Shown one piece after another: positions 54,774 through 62,507 of a stretch of DNA of 64,000 nt. The notes below the pieces were generated by a model. It was given only the letters and a program-made list of their open reading frames with translations. It did no database searches and was not told the DNA's origin. The stretch is from Candidatus Methylomirabilota bacterium. Lineage in GTDB: Bacteria > Methylomirabilota > Methylomirabilia > Rokubacteriales > DASRDR01. The position numbers and the translations under genes were made by a program. The first letter of the stretch is position 1. Each line of letters starts with the position of its first letter. The stretch is from the NCBI GenBank assembly GCA_036005065.1, contig DASYQW010000065.1, positions 1 through 64,000 of the forward strand, written 5' to 3'.

Positions 54774-55553
54774 TCAGACGCGGCGGTCGCTGGCTTCGCT
54801 CCGGATCAGGTCCCAGACGTGGTTCCGGTACTCGAGGCACTCGACCGACTTCTTCACCGTGATGTCGCGGGGACGCCCCAGCCGGACGGTGACCTCTTCC
54901 TTGATGCGCGCCGGACGCGCCGTCAGCACGACCACCCGATCGCCCAGGTACACGGCCTCCTCGATGTCGTGGGTCACGAAGATGATCGTCTTCCGCGTGC
55001 GCTCCCACAGGCGCGTCAGCTCCTCCTGCATCACCTCGCGAGTCTGGGCGTCCAGCGCCCCGAACGGCTCGTCCATGAGGAGTACCTTGGGGTCGAAGGC
55101 CAGGACGCGGGCCAGCGCCACCCGCTGCTTCATCCCGCCCGAGATCTCGGAGGGCAGGTGGCCCCGGAACTCCAGGAGGTCCATCAGCTCGAGGTACTTC
55201 CGCACGATGGCCTCGCGTTCCCGCCGAGGCACTCCCTGCGCCTCGAGCCCCCACTCGATGTTTCCGGCCACCGTGCGCCAGGGGAAGAGGGCGAACTCCT
55301 GGAACATCATCCCGCGGTCGGGGCCCGGCCCGTCCACGTCTTGCCCGTAGATCCGGATGGTCCCGGCCTCCGCCCTGATGAAGCCGCCCACGATGTGGAG
55401 CAGGGTGCTCTTGCCGCAACCCGAGGGCCCCACCACCGTGACGAACTCGCCCTCGCGGGCGGCGAAGCGGTCGAGGTCGAGGACCGGGAACCGGCGGCCG
55501 TCCTTGGTGTAGACCTTCTGGAGGCCCACCACCTCGAGGGCGAGCGCGCTCAT
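54774..55553 (-). CDS. NitT/TauT-type ABC transporter ATP-binding protein
   Basis: The 259-residue ATPase has Walker A GPSGCGKSTLLHIVGGF, Q-loop QEFALFPW, signature ISGGMKQRVALARVLAF, Walker B KVLLMDEPFGALD and H-loop VTHDIEEA. This belongs with the two permeases, although its gene is on the opposite strand, 19 bases from their end. It is co-directional with the binding protein, from which it is separated by a family C repeat. Confidence 0.95.
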   Translation of the reverse strand: MSALALEVVGLQKVYTKDGRRFPVLDLDRFAAREGEFVTVVGPSGCGKSTLLHIVGGFIRAEAGTIRIYGQDVDGPGPDRGMMFQEFALFPWRTVAGNIEWGLEAQGVPRREREAIVRKYLELMDLLEFRGHLPSEISGGMKQRVALARVLAFDPKVLLMDEPFGALDAQTREVMQEELTRLWERTRKTIIFVTHDIEEAVYLGDRVVVLTARPARIKEEVTVRLGRPRDITVKKSVECLEYRNHVWDLIRSEASDRRV

Positions 55554-55567
55554 CCGGCCGCCTTTCG

Positions 55568-55643
55568 CGTATGCCGCATACGTTGAGGCCCGCCGACGAC
55601 CGAGGACGACCCGCGGCGACGGGTATCGGTCCGGGCCCGCTCA
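55568..55643 (+). repeat. Interspersed repeat family C, copy 4
   Basis: Palindrome CGTATGCCGCATACG (55568-55582), TTGAGGCCC, CCGAGGACGACCCG, then GGTATCGGTCCGGG and GCTCATCCGGCC. The copy fills the gap between the binding-protein stop and the ATPase start of the same operon. Confidence 0.8.
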
Positions 55644-55655
55644 TCCGGCCCGGCG

Positions 55656-56642
55656 CTACCTCGGCAGGTAGCTCAGGTCCACCAGCTCGTCCACGTTGAC
55701 CGGCTTCTCCAGCCAGCCGAGCTTGTCCAGCATGAGGGTGCTGAGCCTCTTCAGGCTCGCCACGTCGACGTGGGCGCCGGGGTCCCGCTTCCAGTCGGCG
55801 TTCCGGAGATAGATGTCGAGCGGGGTGCGCACGAACCCCGCCTTGTGGAGGTCTCGCTTGGCCTCGGCGGGGTTGGCCAGGTAGTGTTTCGTCACTGCCA
55901 CGTAGTCGGCCAGGAAGGCCCGGACCGCGTCCGGCTGGGCCTTGAGGAACTTCTCGCCGAACCACACGTCGAGCAGCTCGTGATCGAAGCCGACGGAGTC
56001 GACGGCGTTGAAGAGCGTGCGGAGGCCACCCTTGGCCTTTTCCGCGGAGTAGAAGGGCTCGACGAAGGTCCCGGCGCTCACCTTGTCCGAGCGGACGGCG
56101 GGCCCGATGGCGGGGAACGGCATGGGAACGACTTTCACGTCCTTGTCGGGAACCAGACCGGCATTCAGGATCGCCATCCGGGCCCACAGGTCGGTGGCGC
56201 TCTTGATCCCGACGATGGCGACCGTCCCGCCCTTGAGATCCTTGACGCTCTTGATCGGTCCGTCCTCGCGGACCATGTACTGCGTGGTGAACCATTCCTT
56301 GCCGGCAGCCTCCTGGCAGATGCCGGCCACCACCTTCATGTCCAGCCCCTGGGACCGGCCGAAGATCGCGGCCAGGCCGGGGGCGGTGCCGCCGTCGAGC
56401 TCTCCGGCCAGGTAGGCCTGGAAGCGCTCCGGGTTCGCCTGGAACGAGGTGAACTTCAGCCGGTACCGCTTCCCCTGGTTGGGAGTGAGGTCGGGGCGGG
56501 CGACCATCAGCCAGACCTGCTCCTCGGCCGCGAAGCCGTGGCCGAAGCGAATGAGCGGCGCCTCCGCGGCTCCGGCCCCGGCGGGGACGAGCAGGATCAG
56601 CGTCAGGATGCCACCGAGCGTGCGGCGGAGAGTCCGTGTCAC
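55656..56642 (-). CDS. NitT/TauT-type ABC substrate-binding protein (NMT1/TauA-like)
   Basis: The 328-residue exported protein has a signal peptide of about 24 residues (LGGILTLILLVPAGAGAAEA). The mature domain shows FQAYLAGELDGGTAPGLAAI, GICQEAAGKEWFTTQYMV, KDLKGGTVAIVGIKSATDLW and GTFVEPFY, typical of the NMT1/SsuA fold. The start GTG overlaps the TGA of the ThDP gene and has an AAAGGAG site. A carboxylate or sulfonate-like ligand is likely, inferred from the family only. Confidence 0.9.
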   Translation of the reverse strand: MTRTLRRTLGGILTLILLVPAGAGAAEAPLIRFGHGFAAEEQVWLMVARPDLTPNQGKRYRLKFTSFQANPERFQAYLAGELDGGTAPGLAAIFGRSQGLDMKVVAGICQEAAGKEWFTTQYMVREDGPIKSVKDLKGGTVAIVGIKSATDLWARMAILNAGLVPDKDVKVVPMPFPAIGPAVRSDKVSAGTFVEPFYSAEKAKGGLRTLFNAVDSVGFDHELLDVWFGEKFLKAQPDAVRAFLADYVAVTKHYLANPAEAKRDLHKAGFVRTPLDIYLRNADWKRDPGAHVDVASLKRLSTLMLDKLGWLEKPVNVDELVDLSYLPR

Positions 56643-58432
56643 CGCGTGCTCCTTTCGGGCCTCGACGCGCCCGGCGGGCTCGCCTCGCGCGGCGGGACGA
56701 CCACGTCGAGCACGTACGGCGCCCCGCTCTCGACGGCGGCGATCGCGGCGGCCAGTCCCTTGGCCAGGTCGCGGGCCTCGGTGATCGGGCCTTCCCCCAC
56801 CAGCCCCTGCGCGCGCGCCATCGCGGCGAGGTCCAACGCCGGGGCGTCCAGCCGCTGCCCGATCCACTTGTTCTCGACCGGCCGGCCGCGCTGCCGGGCC
56901 ACGCGCTCCTGATGCATCTCGTCGTTCCAGTAGGACCGGTTGTTGGCCACGATCACGAGCAGCGGGATGCCGTAGTGGGCCGCGGTCCAGAGTGCGGTCA
57001 CGCCCATCAGGTAGTCGCCGTCTCCCAGGATGGCCACCGGCAGCCGCCCGCTGCCCCGCAGCGCCAGGGCAGCGCCCACCGCCATGCCGGGCCCCGAGCC
57101 GATGCCGGCGCCGCCGTCGCTGCCGAGGTAGTCGAGCGGCGAGCGGAAGGCGCAGGCGTCTCCCGGCCAGCCGAGCGGCAGGCGGATGAGGCACATCTCT
57201 CGCGCTCCCACCGCCTCGGAGAGCGCGGCGGCGAGGTCGTGGAACCCCACGCCGCGCGCGTCCTTTCGCGGGGCCGGCCGGCGGGCCGGAGCCGGCGCCG
57301 GCCTGGGGCGTCGCGCCGCCGGGGCTCGCCGCCCCCCGCGCGGCCCCTCGAGGCGGGCGAGGAGGGGCGGCACGACGACGTCCGGCTCCGCGAGGATCGG
57401 GAGATCGACCGGCGGCAGCCCCTGATGATCCATGCTCCAGCCGTTGTGGACGTAGGCGTCCACCGAGCAGTGGATCACCGCCGCCGTGACGCGCCCGTCG
57501 CCCCAGATCTGCCGGAGGGTCCCGGCGAGGTCGACCCAGTCGAGGCTCAGGATCGCGTCGGCCTCGCGGACGAGGGCCCGGGCGTCCTCGGGAAGGAAGT
57601 GGCCGGGAACGGACGCGTGCAGCGGATGTGCCGTGGGAAAGGCGGCGCCGACCTTGAGATCGGTGAGCACGCGGGCGCCGAGCGCCTCGGCGAGGCGGAC
57701 CCGGCGAGCCCAGTCGGCCTCGTTCCGCGAGACGCGCCCGGCCAGGATGAGCGGCCGTCGGGCGCCCCGGAGGCGCTCGGCCGCGGCCTCCAGCGTCTCG
57801 GGCCCCGGCTGGGACGGCGGGCCCGGCTGGAAGCGCGCCGGGTCGGGGATCGCCACCGCCGCCTCGAGTGGCGCCTCCTGCAAGGCGGCGTCGAGGCAGA
57901 CGTAGACGGGACCGCGCGGGGCGGTGCGGGCGAGCAGGCTCGCGCGCAAGAGCGATTCGAGGGCCGCCGGGATCGAGGCCGGCTGGTCGTCCCACTTCGT
58001 GTACTGACGGACCAGCGCGCCCTGGTCCTGGGCGGTGTGGATCCAGTCGATCCACGGCCGGCGCCGCGCCGCGTCGACCGGCCCGGTGGCGCCGAGCGCG
58101 ATGACCGGCACCCGGTCACACCAGGCGTTGAAGAGCGCCATGGTGGCATGCATGAGGCCGACGTTCGAGTGGAGGACGGCGGCCATGGGGCGCTGCGCGA
58201 CCTTGGCGTAGCCGTGGGCGATGGCCACCGCGTGCTCCTCGTGGAGCACGAGGAGCAGCTGAGGATCGCGGTTCCCGAGGTAGTTGACGAGGCTGTCGTG
58301 GAGGCCCCGGTAGCTCGCCCCGGGGTTGAGGCTGACGTACTCGAGGTCGAGACGCCGGAGCAGCGCGGCGACGGCGTCGCTTCCCCAGGCCATGGGAACC
58401 CGCCCCGCGGCCTGTGGACGATCGATGTTCAT
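56639..58432 (-). CDS. Thiamine-diphosphate enzyme, acetolactate synthase/benzoylformate decarboxylase-like
   Basis: The 597-residue ThDP protein has a Pyr domain with EEHAVAIAHGYAKVAQRPMA, a central domain with VSRNEADWARR-like contact, and a ThDP domain with ILGDGDYLMGVTALWTAAHYG and ending in VIVANNRSYWNDEMH. This is the GDG...N(N) motif. Residue HSNVGLMHATMALFNAW is characteristic of a subgroup known from soil bacteria with unknown substrate. It is coupled to the TauA-like binding protein, so it may decarboxylate or carboligate an imported 2-oxo acid. ATG 58432 is five bases from a -10 box. Confidence 0.85.
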   Translation of the reverse strand: MNIDRPQAAGRVPMAWGSDAVAALLRRLDLEYVSLNPGASYRGLHDSLVNYLGNRDPQLLLVLHEEHAVAIAHGYAKVAQRPMAAVLHSNVGLMHATMALFNAWCDRVPVIALGATGPVDAARRRPWIDWIHTAQDQGALVRQYTKWDDQPASIPAALESLLRASLLARTAPRGPVYVCLDAALQEAPLEAAVAIPDPARFQPGPPSQPGPETLEAAAERLRGARRPLILAGRVSRNEADWARRVRLAEALGARVLTDLKVGAAFPTAHPLHASVPGHFLPEDARALVREADAILSLDWVDLAGTLRQIWGDGRVTAAVIHCSVDAYVHNGWSMDHQGLPPVDLPILAEPDVVVPPLLARLEGPRGGRRAPAARRPRPAPAPARRPAPRKDARGVGFHDLAAALSEAVGAREMCLIRLPLGWPGDACAFRSPLDYLGSDGGAGIGSGPGMAVGAALALRGSGRLPVAILGDGDYLMGVTALWTAAHYGIPLLVIVANNRSYWNDEMHQERVARQRGRPVENKWIGQRLDAPALDLAAMARAQGLVGEGPITEARDLAKGLAAAIAAVESGAPYVLDVVVPPREASPPGASRPERSTR

Positions 58433-58437
58433 GTAGG

Positions 58438-58467
58438 AATCTAAGCGGAGGCGGCGGGGGGTGTCAA
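58438..58467 (-). promoter_or_regulatory. Promoter abutting the ThDP gene start (leaderless)
   Basis: A perfect TTGACA (58467-58462), 18-base spacer, TAGATT (58443-58438) and only five bases to the ATG. The transcription start would fall on or next to the A of AUG. There is no ribosome site. Confidence 0.7.
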
Positions 58468-58557
58468 CGCTCGCCCGAAGCGGTGGTATCCTTCGCCCGT
58501 GAGTCGGCCCGGGCCCGACGCAGGACCCGATCACATGGCTGATCCCAGGGTACGGTC

Positions 58558-59508
58558 GTGAGCACGCTGGCGGCGGAGGCACTGGGGGGCCTGGTGGGGG
58601 TCGTGAACCTCGTCCAGGTCGCGATCCTGGTGGCGTTCTTCGCGCTGGCCGCCCGCGCCCTCCTCCTGCTGATGCTGGACCGACGGCGCTCACTCGCGGT
58701 GGGCGTCGTGCGGGTCTGCGCGGTCGGCCTCTTCCTGGCCCTGGGCCTGCTCTACGCCTCGTTCAGCGCCCCCCTGCTGGTCTGGGATGGCCCGGCGGCG
58801 GGGGCCGCGATCCTGACCGCGCTCCTGGTGCTCTCGGGAGTCGCCATGCGGCGCGCGATGGGCTGGGCGGAGCGGCGGCCAGGCGCGGCGGGATTCCTCG
58901 CCCAGCTCGTCCTGGTGCTGGCGCTCCTGCTGGTCGCCTCCCTGACCCTCATGCGGGCCGGCTTCCTGGCGCTGACGGAGGATCGCCCCATCCTCCTGGT
59001 GGACGTGACGGGCGAGACGGCGACGCAGACCGTCCGGTGGGCGCCGCCGGATCAGCCGGCGCGTGAGGAGCGGCTGCGCACGCACCGGGTCGTCTTTCGG
59101 ACGCCCGACGGCGTCCCGGTCGCCGAGGCCTGGCTGTACGGTGACCAGGTCGGCGTCAAGGGTCGGGTGCTTCGCCTGTCACCGCTCCTGAACGCCGCCG
59201 GCGTTCCGAATCTCTTCGAGCTGCTCTTCGCCCACAACGGCTACGCGACCGCGGAGCGGCACGCCACTCAGCCCCACGTGGCGGTGTCGCTGCCGCCCGG
59301 CGGCCCCCTCGCCGTCCATCCCTGGTGGCGCCGCCTCCAGTCGCGGCTGCTCGAGCGGTGGGAGCGGGGGACCGCCGCCGATTCGTCGTGGGCGGTTCGA
59401 TCCGCGACCATCGAGTCCACGTACTTCCCGCTGGCCGACGCCAGCGGAAAGCCGGTCCGGGCGACGTTCCGGCTGGTCCTGACGCCGGGCGGGCTGTCCT
59501 CGGGGTGA
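58558..59508 (+). CDS. Hypothetical membrane protein with four N-terminal helices
   Basis: In the 316-residue protein, hydrophobic segments at about residues 12-42, 47-68, 76-96 and 111-135 form a membrane part. A soluble C-terminal domain of about 170 residues then begins ILLVDVTGETATQTVRW and contains RLSPLLNAAGVPNLFELLF. No family recognised. The start is a GTG that overlaps the TGA of a possible 20-codon upstream frame at 58499-58561. There are no co-directional neighbours that would tell its role. Confidence 0.7.
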   Translation: MSTLAAEALGGLVGVVNLVQVAILVAFFALAARALLLLMLDRRRSLAVGVVRVCAVGLFLALGLLYASFSAPLLVWDGPAAGAAILTALLVLSGVAMRRAMGWAERRPGAAGFLAQLVLVLALLLVASLTLMRAGFLALTEDRPILLVDVTGETATQTVRWAPPDQPAREERLRTHRVVFRTPDGVPVAEAWLYGDQVGVKGRVLRLSPLLNAAGVPNLFELLFAHNGYATAERHATQPHVAVSLPPGGPLAVHPWWRRLQSRLLERWERGTAADSSWAVRSATIESTYFPLADASGKPVRATFRLVLTPGGLSSG

Positions 59509-59534
59509 GCGCCGGGCCCTCACGCGTCAACACG

Positions 59535-59565
59535 GTGGCGACGAATCGGAGGGGCGATGAAGATC
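59535..59565. repeat. 31-bp direct repeat, copy 1 (vestigial gene start)
   Basis: Identical to 61201-61231, which holds the ribosome site and first three codons of the enolase-superfamily gene. Here the ATG at 59557 runs only five codons to a stop. Together the copies bracket a 1.6-kb segment with two genes. Confidence 0.9.
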
Positions 59566-59697
59566 CCTGTATGATGGCGAGTGGGCCACGCGTGAGGCGA
59601 AGGTCGGCCAGGGCCCGTATTAGCCGCACGCCGACCGGTTGGCCGCCTGACCGGTGGTAGCCGTCTCTCTCGCAGTGACCCAGAAGTGAGGTGAGGC

Positions 59698-60267
59698 ATG
59701 TCCCACCGAAGAGTCTCGGGGCTGACCGCAAGAATGGCACTCCTGGCGCTGCTCCTGGCAGTCCCGTGGCCGGCGCTTGCCGACGAGAAATTGCCCGCCG
59801 CGAATATCGCTCTCGAGGGCCTGTACCAGCGCCTGTCCCCCGGCATGACGTCCCAGGACGTCGCCCGCACGGCCGGACGAGAGACGATGCTGAAGCCCGG
59901 AAAGCAACCCCGCACCTGGCTCCTGTGGACGCCGCCGTTTGCAGGCCGGCCGATCGAGGTCCTGAGAACCGCCTTCAGGGATGGACGGTTGGCGCGAATT
60001 GAATACGAGAGCTTCGGGGACGAGTACCGACATCTGGTCAAGGGCGATCGTCGGATGGAGACGGACAGCGACCAGGTTACCCGGCTCTGGCGACGCAGCG
60101 CCGAGGTGATGGAGGCCGCCGAGGATTGCGGTGAGGCGCTCGAGGCGTTTCACCATTTGGTTGTCGGGCTGCAAGAACGGCTGACCTCACCGGAACAACA
60201 GGCCTGGGTGCGCGCGCTGCAACTGCGACGAGCGGCGCAAGCGGGCCTCGGCTCGCTCTCTCGCTAG
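59698..60267 (+). CDS. Secreted hypothetical protein (N-terminal BamE/SmpA-like segment)
   Basis: The 189-residue protein has a signal peptide (LTARMALLALLLAVPWPALA). The mature part begins with LYQRLSPGMTSQDVARTAG, similar to the SmpA/OmlA motif in BamE-like periplasmic proteins, then FRDGRLARIEYESFG. The C-terminal half is helical (EDCGEALEAFHHLVVGLQER). A clear GAGGTGAGG site precedes the ATG. No precise family is recognised. It lies inside the segment bounded by the 31-bp repeats. Confidence 0.7.
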   Translation: MSHRRVSGLTARMALLALLLAVPWPALADEKLPAANIALEGLYQRLSPGMTSQDVARTAGRETMLKPGKQPRTWLLWTPPFAGRPIEVLRTAFRDGRLARIEYESFGDEYRHLVKGDRRMETDSDQVTRLWRRSAEVMEAAEDCGEALEAFHHLVVGLQERLTSPEQQAWVRALQLRRAAQAGLGSLSR

Positions 60268-60381
60268 CCCGGACAGCGGCCCCACGCGTGCGAGGGGGCT
60301 GGTCGGGAAGGGAACGGCGCCGGGCCGCGAGGAGTCGACACGAGCCTCATCGACGGACTGATCCTGCTGCTCGCGGGCCTT

Positions 60382-61158
60382 GTGATCGGCGCGTTCGGAA
60401 CGCTGATCGGCGCCGGGGGCGGCTTCCTGGTGGTGCCGATCCTGCTGCTCGGCTACCACTTTCCGCCCGCCGATGCCGTCGGGACCTCGCTGGCAGTGGT
60501 CTTCCTGAACGCCCTATCGGGCGCCATCGCCTACCTCCGGCAGGGCAGGGTCGATCTCTCGCTCGGATGGAGATTTGCCGCGGCGACCCTGCCCGGCGCG
60601 GTGGGCGGCGCGTACTTGACGCGTACGCTGACGTCGTACGCTTTCAGCCTCGGCTTCGGATTGGCCCTCATCGTGATCGCGGCGCTCCTTTTTACGGGCA
60701 GGACGGCACGCCCTTCGTCGCGGGCCACTGTCCGGCAGGTCGTCGATGTCACGGGCGAACCCCACGTGTACCATGTGGACGCCTGGAAGGGCATCCTCGT
60801 CAGCCTGCTGGTGGGACTCTTTTCAAGCCTTCTCGGTATCGGGGGCGGCATCATCCATGTCCCGTTTCTGATCGTGGCGCTAGGACTGCCGGTGCACGTC
60901 GCTACGGCGACCTCGCATTTCGTGCTCAGTATTTCGGCGTTGGTCGGCGCCCTGACCTTCTGGTCGCTTGGGCATGTGCGGATCGTGACCGCGGGTGTCA
61001 TGGGTCTCGGCGTGCTCCTCGGGGCGCAGGTCGGCGCCCGCGCGTCGTTGCGAGCATCGGCGGCGGTGATCCGGCGCCTTCTCGCGGGATCCCTGGCATT
61101 GGTCGGCGCCCGAATGGTCTTGCATGCGGTACGATTGGCCCACTGGGGACTCCGATAG
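60382..61158 (+). CDS. TauE/SafE family membrane permease
   Basis: This 258-residue protein of the TauE/SafE/YfcA family (sulfite/sulfonate or anion export) has two repeats, each with a GTLIGAGGGFLVVPILLL or LLGIGGGIIHVPFLIV motif. The GTG at 60382 is the first standard start, but in-frame sequence back to about 60340 encodes the rest of the first helix (LIDGLILLLAGL) with a GAGGAG site ahead of it. No ATG, GTG or TTG lies there, so either a non-AUG start (ACG or CTG) or a start-codon mutation is implied. Confidence 0.8.
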   Translation: MIGAFGTLIGAGGGFLVVPILLLGYHFPPADAVGTSLAVVFLNALSGAIAYLRQGRVDLSLGWRFAAATLPGAVGGAYLTRTLTSYAFSLGFGLALIVIAALLFTGRTARPSSRATVRQVVDVTGEPHVYHVDAWKGILVSLLVGLFSSLLGIGGGIIHVPFLIVALGLPVHVATATSHFVLSISALVGALTFWSLGHVRIVTAGVMGLGVLLGAQVGARASLRASAAVIRRLLAGSLALVGARMVLHAVRLAHWGLR

Positions 61159-61200
61159 CTTCCCCGTGCTCGTTTGGCAGCCTCGAGCGGCCGGCACGAC

Positions 61201-61231
61201 GTGGCGACGAATCGGAGGGGCGATGAAGATC
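61201..61231. repeat. 31-bp direct repeat, copy 2 (start of enolase-superfamily gene)
   Basis: Exact copy of 59535-59565. It contains the GGAGGGG ribosome site and the ATG at 61223. Confidence 0.9.
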
Positions 61232-62317
61232 ACCGGGATCCGAACCACCCTGGTTGACGTGCCGATGCCGCGGCCGATCGTGTCGCGCATCCGGGTGAGC
61301 GACGTCATGACTCATCTGCTCGTGGACCTCGAGACCGACGAAGGTCTGACCGGGCAGACCTATCTCGTCACCTTCGGCCGCGACTGGGGCCGCGCGGTGA
61401 TCGAGCTCCTGCGGGGGCTCGAGGATCACGTGCGCGGCCTGGACCCGCGCGAGAGCGCACCGCTCTACCGGAAGATGTGGCAGGTCTCTTCCATGGCGGG
61501 CCGGCGGGGACTGGCCGTCTTCGCCGTCTCGGCCATCGACACCGCGGCCTGGGACATCGCCGCCAAGGCCCTCGGCGTGCCGCTCTGGCGACTGCTCGGC
61601 GGCTCCCCGGCGCCGGTGGACACGTACGCCAGCGAGGGTCTCTGGCTCACCGACGATCTCGGAAAGCTGGCCGCCGAGGCGGCCGAGCTGGTCGGCCAGG
61701 GATTCCGGGCCGTCAAGATGCGGCTCGGGCGCGCCCGCGAGGCGGACGACGTCGCAGCGGCCCGGGCCGTGCGGGACACGATCGGCCCCGAGGTTCGGCT
61801 GATGGCCGACGCCAACCAGGGGTGGGACGTCCACTATGCGCTCCGGATGGGTCGGCGGCTGGAGGACGCCGGCATCGATCTGACCTGGTTCGAGGAGCCC
61901 ATCCCGCACGACGACGTGCCCGGCCAGGCTCGCCTGGCCGCCGAGCTCCGGACGCCGCTGGCCACCGGCGAGAACGCCTACGCCCCCTTCGGCTTCCGCG
62001 AGCTGATCGAAGCCCGGGCGGTCGACGTCATGATGCCGGACCTCGAGCGGATCGGGGGCGTGACCGGCTGGCTCCGGACGGCGGCGCTGGCGGACGCCTG
62101 GCGCTTGCCGCTCGCCTCCCACCTGTTCCCGGAGCAGAGCTGCCACCTGATGGCGGCCAGTCCCACCGCCTACTACCTCGAGCACATGCCCTGGGCGCAA
62201 GCGCTCCTGGTCGAGAAGCTCCGGCTCGTCGACGGGCGAGTCCCGCTGCCGAACACGCCGGGGCTCGGCCTGGTCTGGGACAAAGACGCGGTCAAGCGCT
62301 GGACGGTCCCGCCGTGA
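61223..62317 (+). CDS. Enolase superfamily: mandelate racemase/muconate-lactonising-like enzyme
   Basis: The 364-residue protein has capping domain VDVPMPRPIVSRIRVSDVMTH and a TIM barrel with metal ligands D in ADANQGWDV, E in FEEPIPHDD and E in GENAYAP; a catalytic His in SHLFPEQSCHLM. The KxK position reads AVKMRLG, so the second lysine is Arg. The enzyme abstracts the alpha proton of a carboxylate. The substrate is unknown; acid-sugar dehydratase or racemase is possible. ATG 61223 has GGAGGGG. Confidence 0.88.
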   Translation: MKITGIRTTLVDVPMPRPIVSRIRVSDVMTHLLVDLETDEGLTGQTYLVTFGRDWGRAVIELLRGLEDHVRGLDPRESAPLYRKMWQVSSMAGRRGLAVFAVSAIDTAAWDIAAKALGVPLWRLLGGSPAPVDTYASEGLWLTDDLGKLAAEAAELVGQGFRAVKMRLGRAREADDVAAARAVRDTIGPEVRLMADANQGWDVHYALRMGRRLEDAGIDLTWFEEPIPHDDVPGQARLAAELRTPLATGENAYAPFGFRELIEARAVDVMMPDLERIGGVTGWLRTAALADAWRLPLASHLFPEQSCHLMAASPTAYYLEHMPWAQALLVEKLRLVDGRVPLPNTPGLGLVWDKDAVKRWTVPP

Positions 62318-62375
62318 CGCGCTCTCCGCGGAGCTCCGGTCAGCGGAGCGGTCCAAGCCCCTTCTCATCATCTGG

Positions 62376-62507
62376 GAGTGTGTCGGAGGAACCCGGCACC
62401 GACCACCGAGGGCGTGGTGCATCGAGGAGCGCTCCGAGCGGCGGCTTCGCCACCGCCACGACGGGGGGGTATCGGGGGGTCTTCCGAGACCCCCCCGAAA
62501 TGACCTA
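62376..62507 (-). repeat. Interspersed repeat family A, copy 3
   Basis: Read leftward it begins at the TAG stop of the SDR gene, then GTCATTTCGG, the GGGGGGTCT/AGACCCCCC hairpin and an imperfect GC hairpin (one A replaces a G compared with the other copies). The distal tail with GTGTCGGA matches copy 1. Confidence 0.8.

Noticed and set aside
59557-59574. Real small gene at the ATG of the first 31-bp repeat
   Set aside because: It has only five codons before a stop; it is best read as a duplicated remnant.
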